Assembly: GCA_020744425.1 (NCBI GenBank)
Contig: JAGMUV010000017.1
Coordinates: forward strand, 1,475,690 to 1,539,689
Source: Dactylonectria macrodidyma
Taxonomy: Eukaryota > Ascomycota > Sordariomycetes > Hypocreales > Nectriaceae
Reading direction: 5' to 3'
Length of the DNA: 64,000 bases
Below the pieces are notes generated by a model. It was given only the letters and a program-made list of their open reading frames with translations, did not search any database and was not told the origin of the DNA. Shown piece after piece: positions 34,477-45,615 of the stretch. Both the position numbers and the translations under genes were made by a program. Numbering within the stretch: position 1 is the first letter of the stretch; every line of letters starts with the position of its first letter.

Positions 34477-34846
34477 ACTACATCTTCGGAACACGCAGGG
34501 TTGGGAGGTTTCTGACTCGTTCTGTGTGGTCAATCAAGCCGCCCAATATGTATCTCAAACTTCAATCACGTTGATGTTACTTAGATGGAGAAAGAAGAGA
34601 GCCAAGAATTTTACTAAGAGTATTACCATTTCGTCCGCCTCGCAGCGTCCACAGCTTTTCATGGAGTTACGTCTTTTAACTCCGCCCCATCACATTGAGC
34701 CCAACCACCCACGTGATTGTGTCTCGAAGGAGCCTTTTCAGCTCCAAATCGCTAACCAGGTAGCTTACAAATCCTACAAATGGATTCTCCCACATCCAAA
34801 AACAAACAACGAGACTCCAGATATTGGCGGTGAACGAAGATTTAAC

Positions 34847-36452
34847 ATGGAAACGCTTTTCCTCAACAGCTGCCCCATTTGCGAGAAAGTCTACACACAG
34901 GGTTTGCTTGATTATGCCTCATCTTTGACCTCTATCCTGACTCTCGCGTAGAGCACTCGTATTATCGTCACGTCAAATACTGCCATCGTGCCCAGGCTAA
35001 ACGCAAGGGCAGACCAAGGTCTTGCTTTCCCTGCAGTAGAGCCAAGGCCAGGTGCACTTTTGCCAATCCATGTGCTCGCTGTGAGAAGAGAGGACTAGAA
35101 TGCACATACATCCAGCCTAGCCAAGACGCCGAGAGATCCCAGCAGCAGCAACTTTTGGCGATAAATGATGGCCATAATCTCACTGCAATCGTATCATCGA
35201 CAGTAGCCACCTCAAACCGCTTATCCCGTGTTTCCCATCTACCAATGGGGCAACCTGGCCTCGCATTCAGCAGTATTGACGAGGGACTACTCGCTCCTTT
35301 CAATAACATCACAGAGATAAGGAAATTGAAAGGAGTTGCGGCGCCACTTCAATCAACACCTACTAACAATAATAACAATCAACAGCTCAGCTTCGAATCA
35401 CAATCACAACAAAACCACTCCGCTGAAAACACAATATACCAGCAAATAGCCTCACGGGACTTTGCTCACCTATCCTATCATAATCCTACTTTAAAAAGGG
35501 CTGCGACGCTCATCGTGCACACGCTCTATGCTTTCCCACAGATGATGCTTCGCCGGCAGACCTTCCCACCATTCATTCACCCTCATTGGCATAAATCATG
35601 TCTCCCAGAAAAGCTAGCGAGCTGTATGAGCATTTCCCAACTATTTGCAGCTAGGACACCCGAGACTCGCGTTTTTCTCTGGCGTACAATCAATTTAGAG
35701 GAGCAGCGCTTCAGAGATGAGGTACAGCCAGCAACCAGTCGTTCAAGGAAAGTATAGGGCACATCTAATGCGAGGCAGGTAACGACCCTCTCTGCGCGCG
35801 AAATACAGCCTGCCGTTCAGGCTATGATTGTTTATATGATAATGGCAATCATAGACCAAGACTCTGAGACTCCGCAACGCGGGGCCAGAATGCTCGAAAC
35901 AGTTGAAGTTGGTGGTTTAGCCCATCAATATCGTTTCCTAGGGCACCTCAAGTTGATGCTTCCATTAGATTCTCAGCTCCCGATTTCGTGACCTGATGGG
36001 TGGTTACTCTCAAACAGAACAAGCCGAGCCAAGTTCAACTTGGGAGGATTGGGTATTTGCGGAGTCACGGAGACGGTAAGGCATTTTTTGTTCGCCGGGC
36101 TGTGTCGTAATTGCTGACACCCTGCAGAGTGGCGTGTCTTTGGTTCATCATAAGTTGCGTCATCTCCATCGATGCTGACATCCCATGTTCTGGATGCGGA
36201 GCCCTGAGTGATCTGCCCGTCATGTCAAACAAGACCCTCTGGGAGGCACGAAGCTGTGAAGAATGGAAAGTTGAAAAGGCGTTCTACGATGTGAGTGGCC
36301 CTGTGGTGACATTGGGCGAGCTCGTTCAGGTCAGAAAGAACCCAAGTGACCCATTGAGCGCACAGAAATTACAGTCTTGGGAGGCTGGCACGGATAGAAT
36401 GGCTGTGCTGCTGAACATTGCTACAGACTTTGTTTGGGCTCAAATGTTCTGA
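34847..36452 (+). CDS. Transcription factor with C2H2-like finger plus Zn2Cys6 cluster
   Basis: Five exons (34847-34901, 34952-35724, 35779-35907, 35969-36075, 36128-36452) sum to 1389 nt, 462 residues. The 55-nt first exon and a 50-nt intron build the N-terminal finger: C9, C12, H25 and C29/H30 (CPICEKVYTQEHSYYRHVKYCH). A basic linker leads to a Zn2Cys6 cluster at C43, C46, C53, C59, C62, C69. A Gln/Asn-rich linker and a fungal regulatory domain follow (KSLWEA-like segment NKTLWEARSCEEWKVEKAFYD, DPLSAQKLQSWEAG). This combined finger architecture is a known class of Pezizomycotina regulators often placed beside metabolic genes. Read without the introns the gene looks broken, but phased splicing restores one frame. 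It lies just downstream of the SDR. Confidence 0.82.
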
Positions 36453-36786
36453 AAATATTTTCTAGTTGCTCGCTCAACCCTTCAGAGACAGAATACATGT
36501 ACACAGCTACACCTAGATCGACCCTCAGCAATCGCCAACATGCGCAGCCACATCTTAGCCATACGGGTCTGCCGAAGTCCTAATCGTCTCTGACACAATA
36601 TATTCCGTATCATCACACTTGCTGATAGTTGAGCCACATCAGTGATTCATTCTATGCTCGGCATCTCCGCGCTGCAAAATCTAGGCTGGGTGGGGAAGAT
36701 GTGAATACGAGCCCTGGATGCTAATTGGGTCTGCCGTAATGCTGCCTTGAGCGGCATGACTCACAAAGGATGTAGAGTACGAAGAC
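36453..36786. other. Intergenic; promoter of the ABC transporter
   Basis: No gene is seen. The interval lies between the finger regulator and the ABC transporter, both on the plus strand, and must contain the terminator of the first and the promoter of the second. Confidence 0.45.
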
Positions 36787-39345
36787 ATGATGATCAAGGA
36801 GAAATTTAAAGGTCGGATCCCCAGCGGTTTTCAAAACGGATCACGCAACATAGGATCCTTTCCACCAGACAACGCGGCTCTCAAAATGGTCTCACAAGTA
36901 GCCATTTGTAAATTCCTGCACCACGCCTGCGCGTTTACATTCGCCTTATTCGTCGCCGTATCAATACTCACGAAACCCGTCCGAACACGCACGGTTCAGG
37001 CTCAATGGCTCCCTCAGCGACTACTTTTTCCAATCTACCTTCTCGTCACGTTGTACCTCGTTGAGGTCACAGCTATCATCTCGCAATTGCATTTCTATAT
37101 CCATGCAACCTCACAAATTGTCCATTTACTCGTTCTAACTCTCGCATGGTCGACCATCGGAGTACAGAAATATCATGGGTCGAATAAAATTTGGGGAACT
37201 GCTCTTGTGACGGTTGCGTTCGAAGTTCCGTTGCTTGTCCTATTATCTCTTCATCATTTGAACGGTCACCGATCCATCGTCCAGCTAGTAATTTCGAGCA
37301 TGCGACTTCTTGTTCTACTCTGGCTTTTGGTTGACGGTGCCCAAGCCCGGGTCAGAGGAAGCGAAGCGACAGCAGAAGAGGCGCGTCCAATCATTCGAAG
37401 CCAGGCGGACAGTTCGCAAGAACAGGTCAATTACGGTACTCAATGCTCAGTTGGACACTCCGATTCCGAATCTGACCTAACTCTCAATGAGTCCAACGAT
37501 GCCGATGACAGTGATTCTGAGGACGATGATGATGCTGAGATCAAGCGACTTCGTGCCAAAAGGCTCAAGCAGACTGGGGGTTGGTGGGGTTACCTCAAAG
37601 ACTTTTCCATTTTTATTCCATACCTGATCCCCAGGCGGAATCGCAAAGTCCAGGCTTGCATCATGGTCAGTATCCTCTGCTTGGCAGGCAACAGAGCCCT
37701 GAACGTTCTCGTCCCTCGTCAGCTTGGTATCATAACCGACGAACTGCTCGACAACAAAGCTCCCTTCGGAGCTCTTGCAATGTGGCTGTTCTATGAGTTG
37801 CTGAACGGTGACTCTGGTATTGGATTGATTCAGGCCCTGGTCAAGATCCCGATCACCCAGTTTTCTTACCGCCAAATTTCCAACGCTGCATTCAGTCATG
37901 TCATGAGTCTTTCCATGGACTTTCACTCGGAGAGAGACTCTGCCGAGGTGATGAAAGCCGTCGAGCAAGGTGAATCCCTCACCAATATCCTGGACACGGC
38001 AATACTCGAAATTTTGCCAACATTTGTTGACCTCGTCATCGCGTTCGCACTCCTCTATTGGAAGTTTAACATCATGATCTCACTCGTCATGTTCGTCGCG
38101 TCAATTGCCTTCATCGGCCTCGAAGTCATCACTTCGAACTGGAATATTGAAAATAGGCGCACCTCCGCAAAGGCGCAACGAGAAGAGGCACGAGCCATGC
38201 ATCAGGCGGTCCAGGGCTGGCAGACCGTCGCTTACTTCAACATGTTCGCATTCGAGAAGCGCCGGTTCGGTGGCGCAGTGGAAGCTCAACTTTCTGCAAG
38301 TCGAAACTGGGGTAAAAGAGATGCTTACATCCAGGCCATACTAGAGGCCATGGTTCCCTTGACCTTCTTCACTCTTGCTAGTCTTGTTCTTTACGAGATC
38401 TCTCAAGATCGGGCTACTACCGGAGATTTTGTCTTCTTTATCCAATATTGGGAATACCTAATCTATCCTCTCAAGTACCTTTCCCACAACTATCGCTATT
38501 TGATGTCGGACTTGGTGGATGCGGAACGACTGCTTAACTTGCTTCAAACCAAGCCAAGCATCTTGGACAAGGACGGGGCCAAGACTCTGAGTCAGGTACG
38601 GGGACACGTCAACTTTGAGAATGTGTCTTTTGCCTATGATGCTAGGAAGTCTTCTATTCAAGCACTCGATATTTCTGCAGCTCCAGGAGAAACAGTTGCT
38701 CTTGTTGGTGCGACCGGCGCTGGCAAGTCAACAATATTCAAGCTACTTCTACGCTTCTATGATGTTACCTCTGGACGAATCACCATCGATGGTCACGATA
38801 TCCAGAACGTGACTATGAGCTCATTGAGGGATGCTCTCGGTGTTGTCCCTCAGGATCCGCTTTTGTTCAACGCGTCAATCATGGAAAACATTCGTTATGC
38901 CCGTCCCTCTGCCACGGACGAACAAATATTCGAGTCTTGTCGCCGTGCCGCCATTCATGACAAAATCCTCACCTTCGTCGATGGTTACAATAGTCGAGTT
39001 GGTGAGCAGGGAGTTAAACTCTCCGGTGGTGAGATCCAACGGCTAGCCATTGCACGAGCATTCTTGAAGGACCCGCCTATTTTAATATTGGATGAAGCTA
39101 CAAGCGCGGTCGACACAGGCACCGAGTCTGATATCCAAGGCGCATTAGATGTGTTGAAAAAGAAACGAACTACATTCTTAATTGCTCACCGGCTTTCGAC
39201 AGTTGTCGGAGCTGACCAAATACTGGTCGTGCATAATGGAACGATCGTAGAGAAGGGAACACATAATGAGTTGCTCAAGGCTGGTGGGAAATATCGAGAC
39301 CTATGGGCAAAGCAGGTTGGAGGGGTATCAGAAGATGCATCATAG
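36787..39345 (+). CDS. HMT1-type half ABC transporter (ABCB6/7 subfamily)
   Basis: Intronless, 852 residues. An extra N-terminal membrane domain (about residues 38-185, several hydrophobic helices) and an acidic linker (DDSDSEDDDDAE, about 240-252) precede the six-helix exporter domain (about 275-580, including RNRKVQACIMVSILCLAGNR). The nucleotide-binding domain carries Walker A GATGAGKST near 640, Q-loop VVPQDPLLFN, signature LSGGE near 745 and Walker B ILILDEATS near 765. The family includes S. pombe Hmt1 and human ABCB6, transporters of metal-thiol conjugates or porphyrins in vacuolar or mitochondrial membranes. It acts as a homodimer. The MULE insertion begins about 200 bp downstream of the stop codon and does not touch it. 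A second Met at residue 2 makes the exact start uncertain by one codon. Confidence 0.92.
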   Translation: MMIKEKFKGRIPSGFQNGSRNIGSFPPDNAALKMVSQVAICKFLHHACAFTFALFVAVSILTKPVRTRTVQAQWLPQRLLFPIYLLVTLYLVEVTAIISQLHFYIHATSQIVHLLVLTLAWSTIGVQKYHGSNKIWGTALVTVAFEVPLLVLLSLHHLNGHRSIVQLVISSMRLLVLLWLLVDGAQARVRGSEATAEEARPIIRSQADSSQEQVNYGTQCSVGHSDSESDLTLNESNDADDSDSEDDDDAEIKRLRAKRLKQTGGWWGYLKDFSIFIPYLIPRRNRKVQACIMVSILCLAGNRALNVLVPRQLGIITDELLDNKAPFGALAMWLFYELLNGDSGIGLIQALVKIPITQFSYRQISNAAFSHVMSLSMDFHSERDSAEVMKAVEQGESLTNILDTAILEILPTFVDLVIAFALLYWKFNIMISLVMFVASIAFIGLEVITSNWNIENRRTSAKAQREEARAMHQAVQGWQTVAYFNMFAFEKRRFGGAVEAQLSASRNWGKRDAYIQAILEAMVPLTFFTLASLVLYEISQDRATTGDFVFFIQYWEYLIYPLKYLSHNYRYLMSDLVDAERLLNLLQTKPSILDKDGAKTLSQVRGHVNFENVSFAYDARKSSIQALDISAAPGETVALVGATGAGKSTIFKLLLRFYDVTSGRITIDGHDIQNVTMSSLRDALGVVPQDPLLFNASIMENIRYARPSATDEQIFESCRRAAIHDKILTFVDGYNSRVGEQGVKLSGGEIQRLAIARAFLKDPPILILDEATSAVDTGTESDIQGALDVLKKKRTTFLIAHRLSTVVGADQILVVHNGTIVEKGTHNELLKAGGKYRDLWAKQVGGVSEDAS

Positions 39346-39543
39346 TGCAGACAGTAAGCAGTAGGAACCACTGAATCGAAGATATGGCAAGATCTTTCAC
39401 GGAACTAATCAACCTCACCCTCATGTGCGGGAATTGCTGTGGGAGAAATTTATCTTCTATTGGTACAAACGCCACAGGAGCCAGGATCCAATGGCTCGGA
39501 GTTGTTATCGAAGACCATTTTCCAGATGGCGACATGGCTTACC

Positions 39544-39552
39544 GGCTTTTTG
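39544..39552 (+). repeat. Left 9-bp target-site duplication of the MULE
   Basis: GGCTTTTTG, repeated exactly at 42446-42454. The joined empty site would read ACCGGCTTTTTGCCGATG. Confidence 0.88.
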
Positions 39553-42445
39553 GGCGCCCAATACAGAGGCGCCCGGGCGCGCATTTAATTTTGCGCGCCC
39601 TGCTGACTAACATTTGCGCGCCCCCCTTCCACACACATAACTGCAGTTCTCAGGGGCTACTACGCGCAGCGTTCAAATCCGTAATAAATTCTAAGTTACC
39701 TACCTACCTGAATAGAAAGCCTCCTATGCCTCACAATCCGCCGCGGCCGCCTCCTAGATCTTACGCATACCTCTTCTATTAGAAAAAGGGTTGCCTTCTA
39801 TCTTAGCCGCTACCTGAGCCTCAGTCCGATCCTCTTCTGCCTTATTCTAATCTAGATATACTATCATCTCCTCTTTAGTCTAGTCTCTAAAGCCTTTTTA
39901 TACCTTATATTACTTGCCTATCTACTTTTAGTTAAGATACTACTTATAGCTTATTTTATTGTATTATTAAGGCAAACCTATTGCCTTCTAATACTATTAG
40001 TTAGTTTTAATACTATTATAAGGCTATGCTTTATATTAAGCTTTTTTTACTTTAATATATTTCTAATAGATAGTCTGCGGGTTATTGTATTTAAGTTTTA
40101 GTGCTAATACTGCTACTCTTATTTTTACTATTACTGCCTAGACTCCTACTGTCTGCTCTACTGCTATATATACTGCTACTATCTGGTTAACTATTATACA
40201 GTCTGCAAATTCTTAAACTGTAGATATCTGGCTTGCTATTGCGTAGTCTGCTAATTCCTAGACTACTATTATTTAGTCTGCTATTATATAGCCTGCTGCT
40301 GTCAAACCTGCCTCTATTTAACCTATTGCTGCCTGGACTGCTATTATCTCTATGGCTACTAGTACTACTATTACTACTACTATTTCTTTAATTGTCTATA
40401 CTACTGCTACTACTACTAATTCTAATGATTAAAAGAGTTCTTTATATTATAAAAAGCATGCCTTTAAAGTCATTATATAACCTAATATATAATATTTACT
40501 GTATTTAAGCTATGCCTTTAGCTATAGTATGGCTTTAATTACTTTAAATGCACTAGGCTCTTGCCTTATGCTTATTATTAGCTAATTATGTCTTTAGTTA
40601 AGCTGCTTTAGGGCTGCTCTAGGCTCTAGTATTAGCTATAGTTAAGTTATATCTCGCTTTAAGTGCTAATAGGGATGAAAATGCTTTAGTAAAATGGCCT
40701 GCCCTTCCTCTTCGAGCTTCTTTAAGGTATAGACATATAGCAGTCTATATAAGGATGTAAAGGCCCTAGTATAAGAAGCTTTAAGTAGCTTTAAAAGTAA
40801 TTACCGTTATTCTTATACTTTATATAAAGCCTTATATAAGACCTAGTCCTATATTACTTTAAATAATACTCTAGAAATATCTAATAGTATTAATACTTAC
40901 TAAGAAGCTTATATATACTTTAATTCTTTTAGTTAGTTAGTAATAGTAAGTCTTATAGTTTACTAAGTATTAAAGAGGTCTAAGGTAAATATCTTAATAT
41001 ATGCTTTTATTCATAAATAGATCCCCTTAGCTCTAAGAGATTTATTAGTATCTATCTTCTATAATACTATAAGCTACCTGCTTTAAAGTAGTTATATTAC
41101 TAAAGTATAAGTATTTATTAATCTATACTTTAACGATCCTCTTCTTAAATAGGTTAAGCTAGGTTATTCTAATATATCTAACTGCTTCTATATATTTCTT
41201 AGTATATTTACACTTAAAGTCAGTCAGACGCTTCTAAAATACCGTTTTAATTAGTAAGGCTATAATTAAGTGCTAGAATGCGTAGAATTAATCTTATATC
41301 TTTTCTCTCTAGCCCCTATTAGTTAGAAAAACTAGCTAGTAATACTATAAGACTGCTTTATTAATATACTAGATATATAATAGTCTTTTAGATAAAGGGA
41401 ACCAAGTTATAATAGCATTTATTACTATTAGGCATTAGTCTATTAAGATAATAGAAAGAAGATCGTACTAATAGAAGGATTTGAGATTTTATAAGGCTTA
41501 TAAGTAGTCCTCTTCTATCTTTCTAAAGATAAATATAAAAGTAATATAAAAAGAGCATTTATAAGTATTAATACTAACTATATTAAGAAGTAGCATCCTA
41601 TACTTATTTATCTTATAAGTATAGTCTAATAGTAAGATATTAGAGTTATATTAAAAGTATATAATAGAGTCTAGATAAGTAAAGAAGATTATTATAAGCT
41701 GATTATTAGAATCTAACTAGACTTAATACTAAAAGCCCTCTTCTTATAATTAGTTAACTAATACTTATATATTATTTTAGCCTTCTTATAAATCTCTTCT
41801 TATTATTATAATCTGATTATAGATATCTTACTAAGTTATAAGAGTATTAGAATTATTATAGAAATAGGTTCTAATTTCCTAAAGAGCAGTTCTAGAAGCT
41901 ATAAGACTTAAAATAACTCTAATATTATTCTTATTAAGCTAGCGATATACTAAGTGTGCAGATAGGTCTTCGCTTAGCAGGTAATTATATTAAGCGTATT
42001 CTTAGCTTAGTTAATAGCTTAGGACCTATAAAGTCCCGTCTAGGGATTATTTCGCAAGTACTAAGAACTTATAACCTATTCTATAACTATATATATAGCG
42101 TTTCCGTTCGATTAATAGGCTTAGTAGAAGCTTATTTCGATTATATATAAATATAACTTTAACCTAGCTATTTAAAGTCTTAGAAGACTTTCTTATAATG
42201 AATGCATAACCTCTAGGCTTTGCTTAGGAATTAATAGCTATAAGAAGAGATTCTTATGAGTTGTATACACCCTCCTGCAAGAGTATATCATCAGGAAATA
42301 TTACTTAGGCCATGGCGGAAGTGTGTAGTTAGTAATAGTAGCCCCTGAGAACTGCAGTTATGTATATAGAAGGGGGGCGCGCAAATATTAGTCAGCAGGG
42401 CGCGCAAAATTAAATGCGCGCCCGGGCGCCTCTGTATTGGGCGCC
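39553..42445. mobile_element. RIP-degraded Mutator-like element (MULE)
   Basis: A 2893-bp element starts GGCGCCCAATACAGAGG and ends with the exact inverted complement. The terminal inverted repeats run about 110 bp (39553-39662 and about 42336-42445), and their few differences are C/T or G/A. It is flanked by a perfect 9-bp direct repeat GGCTTTTTG at 39544-39552 and 42446-42454. Long TIRs with a 9-bp duplication are the hallmark of Mutator-like elements. The interior is extremely AT-rich with stops in every frame, so transposase is not readable, while the CpG-rich ends survive (RIP attacks mainly CpA). No autonomous function remains. Confidence 0.88.
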
Positions 42446-42454
42446 GGCTTTTTG
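42446..42454 (+). repeat. Right 9-bp target-site duplication of the MULE
   Basis: Exact copy of the left duplication. The flanking DNA on both sides has ordinary base composition, in sharp contrast with the element interior. Confidence 0.88.
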
Positions 42455-42910
42455 CCGATGCTTACGCAGGACTATCTCTCTGTCTCAAGTGGCCTTAAGC
42501 ACGACGATGACGATGGGTCAAGCCCGCTCATCACATTTGGCCCCGACACGGCTCATAAACAACCATGGCTAGACTTCGCCTTCACAACACACCCCTCAAC
42601 CAGTGAAGGATCCCTCATTCGATGGAAATGCGGTCTCCTTTCCCGAAAACGCCAACACTATCGCGACGCAAGCAAAACGTTCAATTTGAGTTCCCAAGAT
42701 CACCACCGCCCGAAAGAGACTCATTGGGAGCTGTTTTTCACCAGAAGGAGTATCCTAGTAGGTACAAACTGGTAAGGTGGCTGATCTGCGGTGCCTTGTG
42801 TACACATGGTGAAATTATCATCGGTTTCAGACAGACCCTGCCCAACTAGAGAATGACATGGTCCGTAATTAGAACATCAATTTCCGCTCCGCTTGGCTTA
42901 ACACTATATG
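42455..42910 (+). other. Sequence beyond the MULE, possible gene remnant
   Basis: Normal composition. Joining the two flanks across the empty site leaves an open frame from an ATG at 39526 that would run on to 42775 (start MATWLTGFLPMLTQ). Another frame contains FEFPRSPPPERDSLGAVF and a possible intron donor near 42760. No family is recognised, so disruption of a real gene is only a possibility. Confidence 0.25.
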
Positions 42911-43233
42911 TCACAAATCTTGTCTAATATGCCACTCGGACACAGTGTTGCGCCTGCAGCGAGTGCTTGCCGGCCACGTTTCGGAATGTTGCACTGGGTA
43001 TGTGCTCGGCATTGCAACGGATCCGGGCGGTTGCAATCTCAAGCGTTTCCTGCCGGTGCAGATCATGTCACAATCAGTCCCTGTGAACCGGTATTTGAAA
43101 TCACATCGGCCTTTCAAGCTAGGTGCCGATAATATTGAGAAAGGCAGGATAATCTGGCGGTTACACTCACATCACGCACTTACGACGATGCCGCCGCCAA
43201 TATCACTAGAAATTTACTCCACTTCATCAACAT
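42911..43233 (-). CDS. Candidate small secreted protein, 85 residues
   Basis: Two exons (43184-43233 and 42911-43118) sum to 258 nt. The 65-nt intron has canonical ends (GTAAGT donor, CACCTAG acceptor). Exon 1 encodes a signal-peptide-like start (MLMKWSKFLVILAAASS). The mature part is basic with four cysteines (GRCDF, TDCDM, MICTG, STRCRR). No domain is recognised. The location, less than 500 bp from a transposon and between two metal transporters, resembles that of fungal effector candidates. An alternative reading of the second exon could shift its C-terminus. Confidence 0.38.
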
Positions 43234-43476
43234 CGTCTTCCAGAGTGTTCCCTATAGTTTTAGGAATAAATAGTTCAGGGTCACCCAGGGGAAGCTAGGT
43301 TGGAGACGCTACGACAAACAAGGGTACTTCGGGTCGGTGATTTATGCAGGCCGTGTTTCGGTCAGTGACACAAAAAGGACGTTGATGTCGTAGCATTCAA
43401 ATGAACTCGACCATCTGGAGCTCGCTCGCAGCTTTATAGACTGCCGTGCAGCAATCTAACCATTCGTTGCTTTACC

Positions 43477-43740
43477 TTATCTAACTACGGCATTTGTGTT
43501 CAATAAGGGCTTCAGTTCCGACCCTGCCGTGATAGTGTAAGCGTCAATAGCACCAGAGCTACCACCCAGCCCCAGGCCTAGAGATCCCTTAAATCTTTCT
43601 CCGGCAGTGATGACCGTTTCCAAGCGCTATTCATGTCTGTCGCAATTGATGTAGCAGCTGGTGCCAATGTTATAAGCAATGAAGGCGTCGCTTGTGCATC
43701 GTCAGCATCAGGAACTACCGCAAAGGCGACCTACGAGAGC
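43477..43740 (-). pseudogene. Possible broken coding remnant, unrecognised
   Basis: On the minus strand one frame reads IAYNIGTSCYINCDRHE, TAG (43627-43629), RLETVITAGERFKG SLGLGLGGSSGAIDAYTITAG, ending TAA at 43477-43479. The segment has protein-like composition on both sides of a single stop, as expected of a gene with one nonsense change. The start and upstream exons were not found and no family was recognised. Confidence 0.25.
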
Positions 43741-44685
43741 ATGTTTCGCTAGAGTCGCGTTTCTTAGTTGTTTTTAAGAATACCTGATCTTGCAGTCCGT
43801 AGTGCACGATGAAGCTCATCATATACAGATGGAAGTTACTAACTATCTACCCTATGCTGAGCAATTGCAGAGTGCCTAGCTGAATGTGCTGCGACGGAGA
43901 CTTCTTTCTTCCCAACTACTTTTCTATGAAAAAATTCAACGCAGATGTTTGGCCTCGTCTTCTCGTGCCTTAGTCTCGCCAGCTATTGCGGTACGTCAAA
44001 GCACGAGTCAAGCGAGTCAAGCAACCCGAGCCAGGCAGACAAGGCATCAAGGTAAGCGAGTCTTATGTTTGGAAATGAAGCTGTTGTGTGTGGTTCTCAG
44101 ACGCATGCGGGCCGGCGACACCGGGCTTCATCAATTTCCTCTTTCCCCGAGAGAAGAGACAGCTTTCATCGTCATGTATTCATACAAATCTGCATCCAGC
44201 GCTGATAGATATGGCACATTGATGCATCATCTGCGCACGCCACACGCGTCAACGCAAAACTTGTGATTGCGCGTCCTGCCAAGATCGGCGGTCCGTGTGT
44301 CGGGCTTCAGATACCGGAATGAAGCTGTCCGAACCCCGTAACCCCGCCTATGAGACGCCAAGATCTCAGGGCCAGTTCCACGGACCCTCTGAGGCGCACA
44401 GCCTAAAATACTTTCCATTAAGCATAAACTCTGATAAGCTATTCCCTGAAAATTGCCAACAAAGGTTGCAAAAGCTCGAAGATGTGCCGTACTTCGTGCC
44501 CAGTACTTTGGGCCCATCTCACGTAGAAGGGGGAATATTCAGTGAGAGAGAAGGCTAGTCAATCAACCGACAGAAACAAAATATTTGGTTCCCATTGCAC
44601 GGACCCGTAGCATCTTAGATCTTGGCACGTCTGGTCACATCCAGCCACCGCTCTTGTTGTTTCGATGACCTAACAGTTACTACCA
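43741..44685. other. Mostly non-coding; one weak small-ORF candidate
   Basis: A plus-strand ATG at 43945 opens MFGLVFSCLSLASYC, signal-peptide-like, followed by a Ser-rich stretch and a GTAAGC donor near 44052. Splicing to an acceptor before 44101 would give about 90 residues ending at 44266. No homologous family or cysteine pattern supports it, so it is noted rather than called. Confidence 0.2.
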
Positions 44686-45240
44686 TATTATTCTTCCCTC
44701 AGAAGTTCCGCAACGATCAGGGCGTTATTATTGCCAAGAGCCTTGATGTTGCATTAAGCCTCTCTTGCCACTGTAAGAGTTTCTGGACTAGCTCGGAAGT
44801 CTCCACGGGGTGACTGGGGAAGATTGTTTTGCTTTCGATTGCATTGCCTAGGCGTCGATCAATCTTGCAATTCTCTTTTCCGATTGGACCATCGCCGAGT
44901 TTCATCACCACGGGTATCCCTACTCCCGTCTAGCTAAGACCTTCGTCAGCTCCAACAACACGCAGCTCAGACTTGAAGATCCCCGTCTGTCGTATTGTTA
45001 GTAATTGCTTCTTAAAAGTTCAACTGCGCCATCTCTACCCACTGCCTCATCTCGGGTTACAGATCGACCCCAAGTCCTAGCCCATGGCTGGGGTGGTTTC
45101 TAATATTATCTTTAGAGAGAACTTGCTGAATATTATCGTAATCCAGAGCGCCAATCGGCAAGCATGCAGATATCTTCCGAAGGCTGATGCTAACCAAGCA
45201 TCGCAAATCATTGCCAAAACGGACAGAGACCGCCACCCTC
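44686..45240 (-). pseudogene. Degenerate fragment of an unidentified regulator-like gene
   Basis: Minus-strand pieces look like the C-terminal third of one protein: GALDYDNIQQVLSKDNIRNH, GLGLGVDL, a plausible intron to TGIFKSELRVVGADEGLS, in-frame TAG (about 44936), TGVGIPVVMKLGDGPIGKEN, SELVQKLLQWQERL, a frameshift near 44750, then ALGNNNALIVAELLREE and a stop. The amphipathic last helices resemble the ends of some fungal Zn2Cys6 regulators, but the family is not established. With at least one stop and one frameshift it is likely dead. Confidence 0.3.
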
Positions 45241-45615
45241 CTCCCACTGAATAAGGTTGTGAGATGGATGTTTCGATCTGAAGCCTCAGTCGTGTCAACG
45301 ACTTGCCTCCAGATGTGTCCACTTGCTCACCGTGGGAGCTGATACTCGCCCGCAGCCAATTCATATTAAAGCCAAGCCAAGAGCACTGTCAGTATCTTCG
45401 GTCTTTTTAGAATCCATCTTTACACTTTCGGCTGGAACGGAGTGGCTCGTTTTGATATCCTTTCTTATGGTTTTCTTTGTTTCTCTTCCGTTTCTCCTGT
45501 TTCCAATATTTGTTGAAGCTGTCACTTTCTTCTATTATTTCCTTGGACCCCCTGGCGGATTGGATACACAGTCTTAAACCATCTCGCCTCAAACGGACTT
45601 CAAGCATCTTGAATC

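Noticed and set aside
41956..42150. 64-codon ORF inside the MULE
   Set aside because: Chance open frame in RIPed DNA; too short and without transposase motifs.
39547..42450. Reading the transposon as hAT with an 8-bp duplication
   Set aside because: The direct repeat is nine bases when the TIRs are aligned symmetrically, and TIRs of about 110 bp are too long for hAT.
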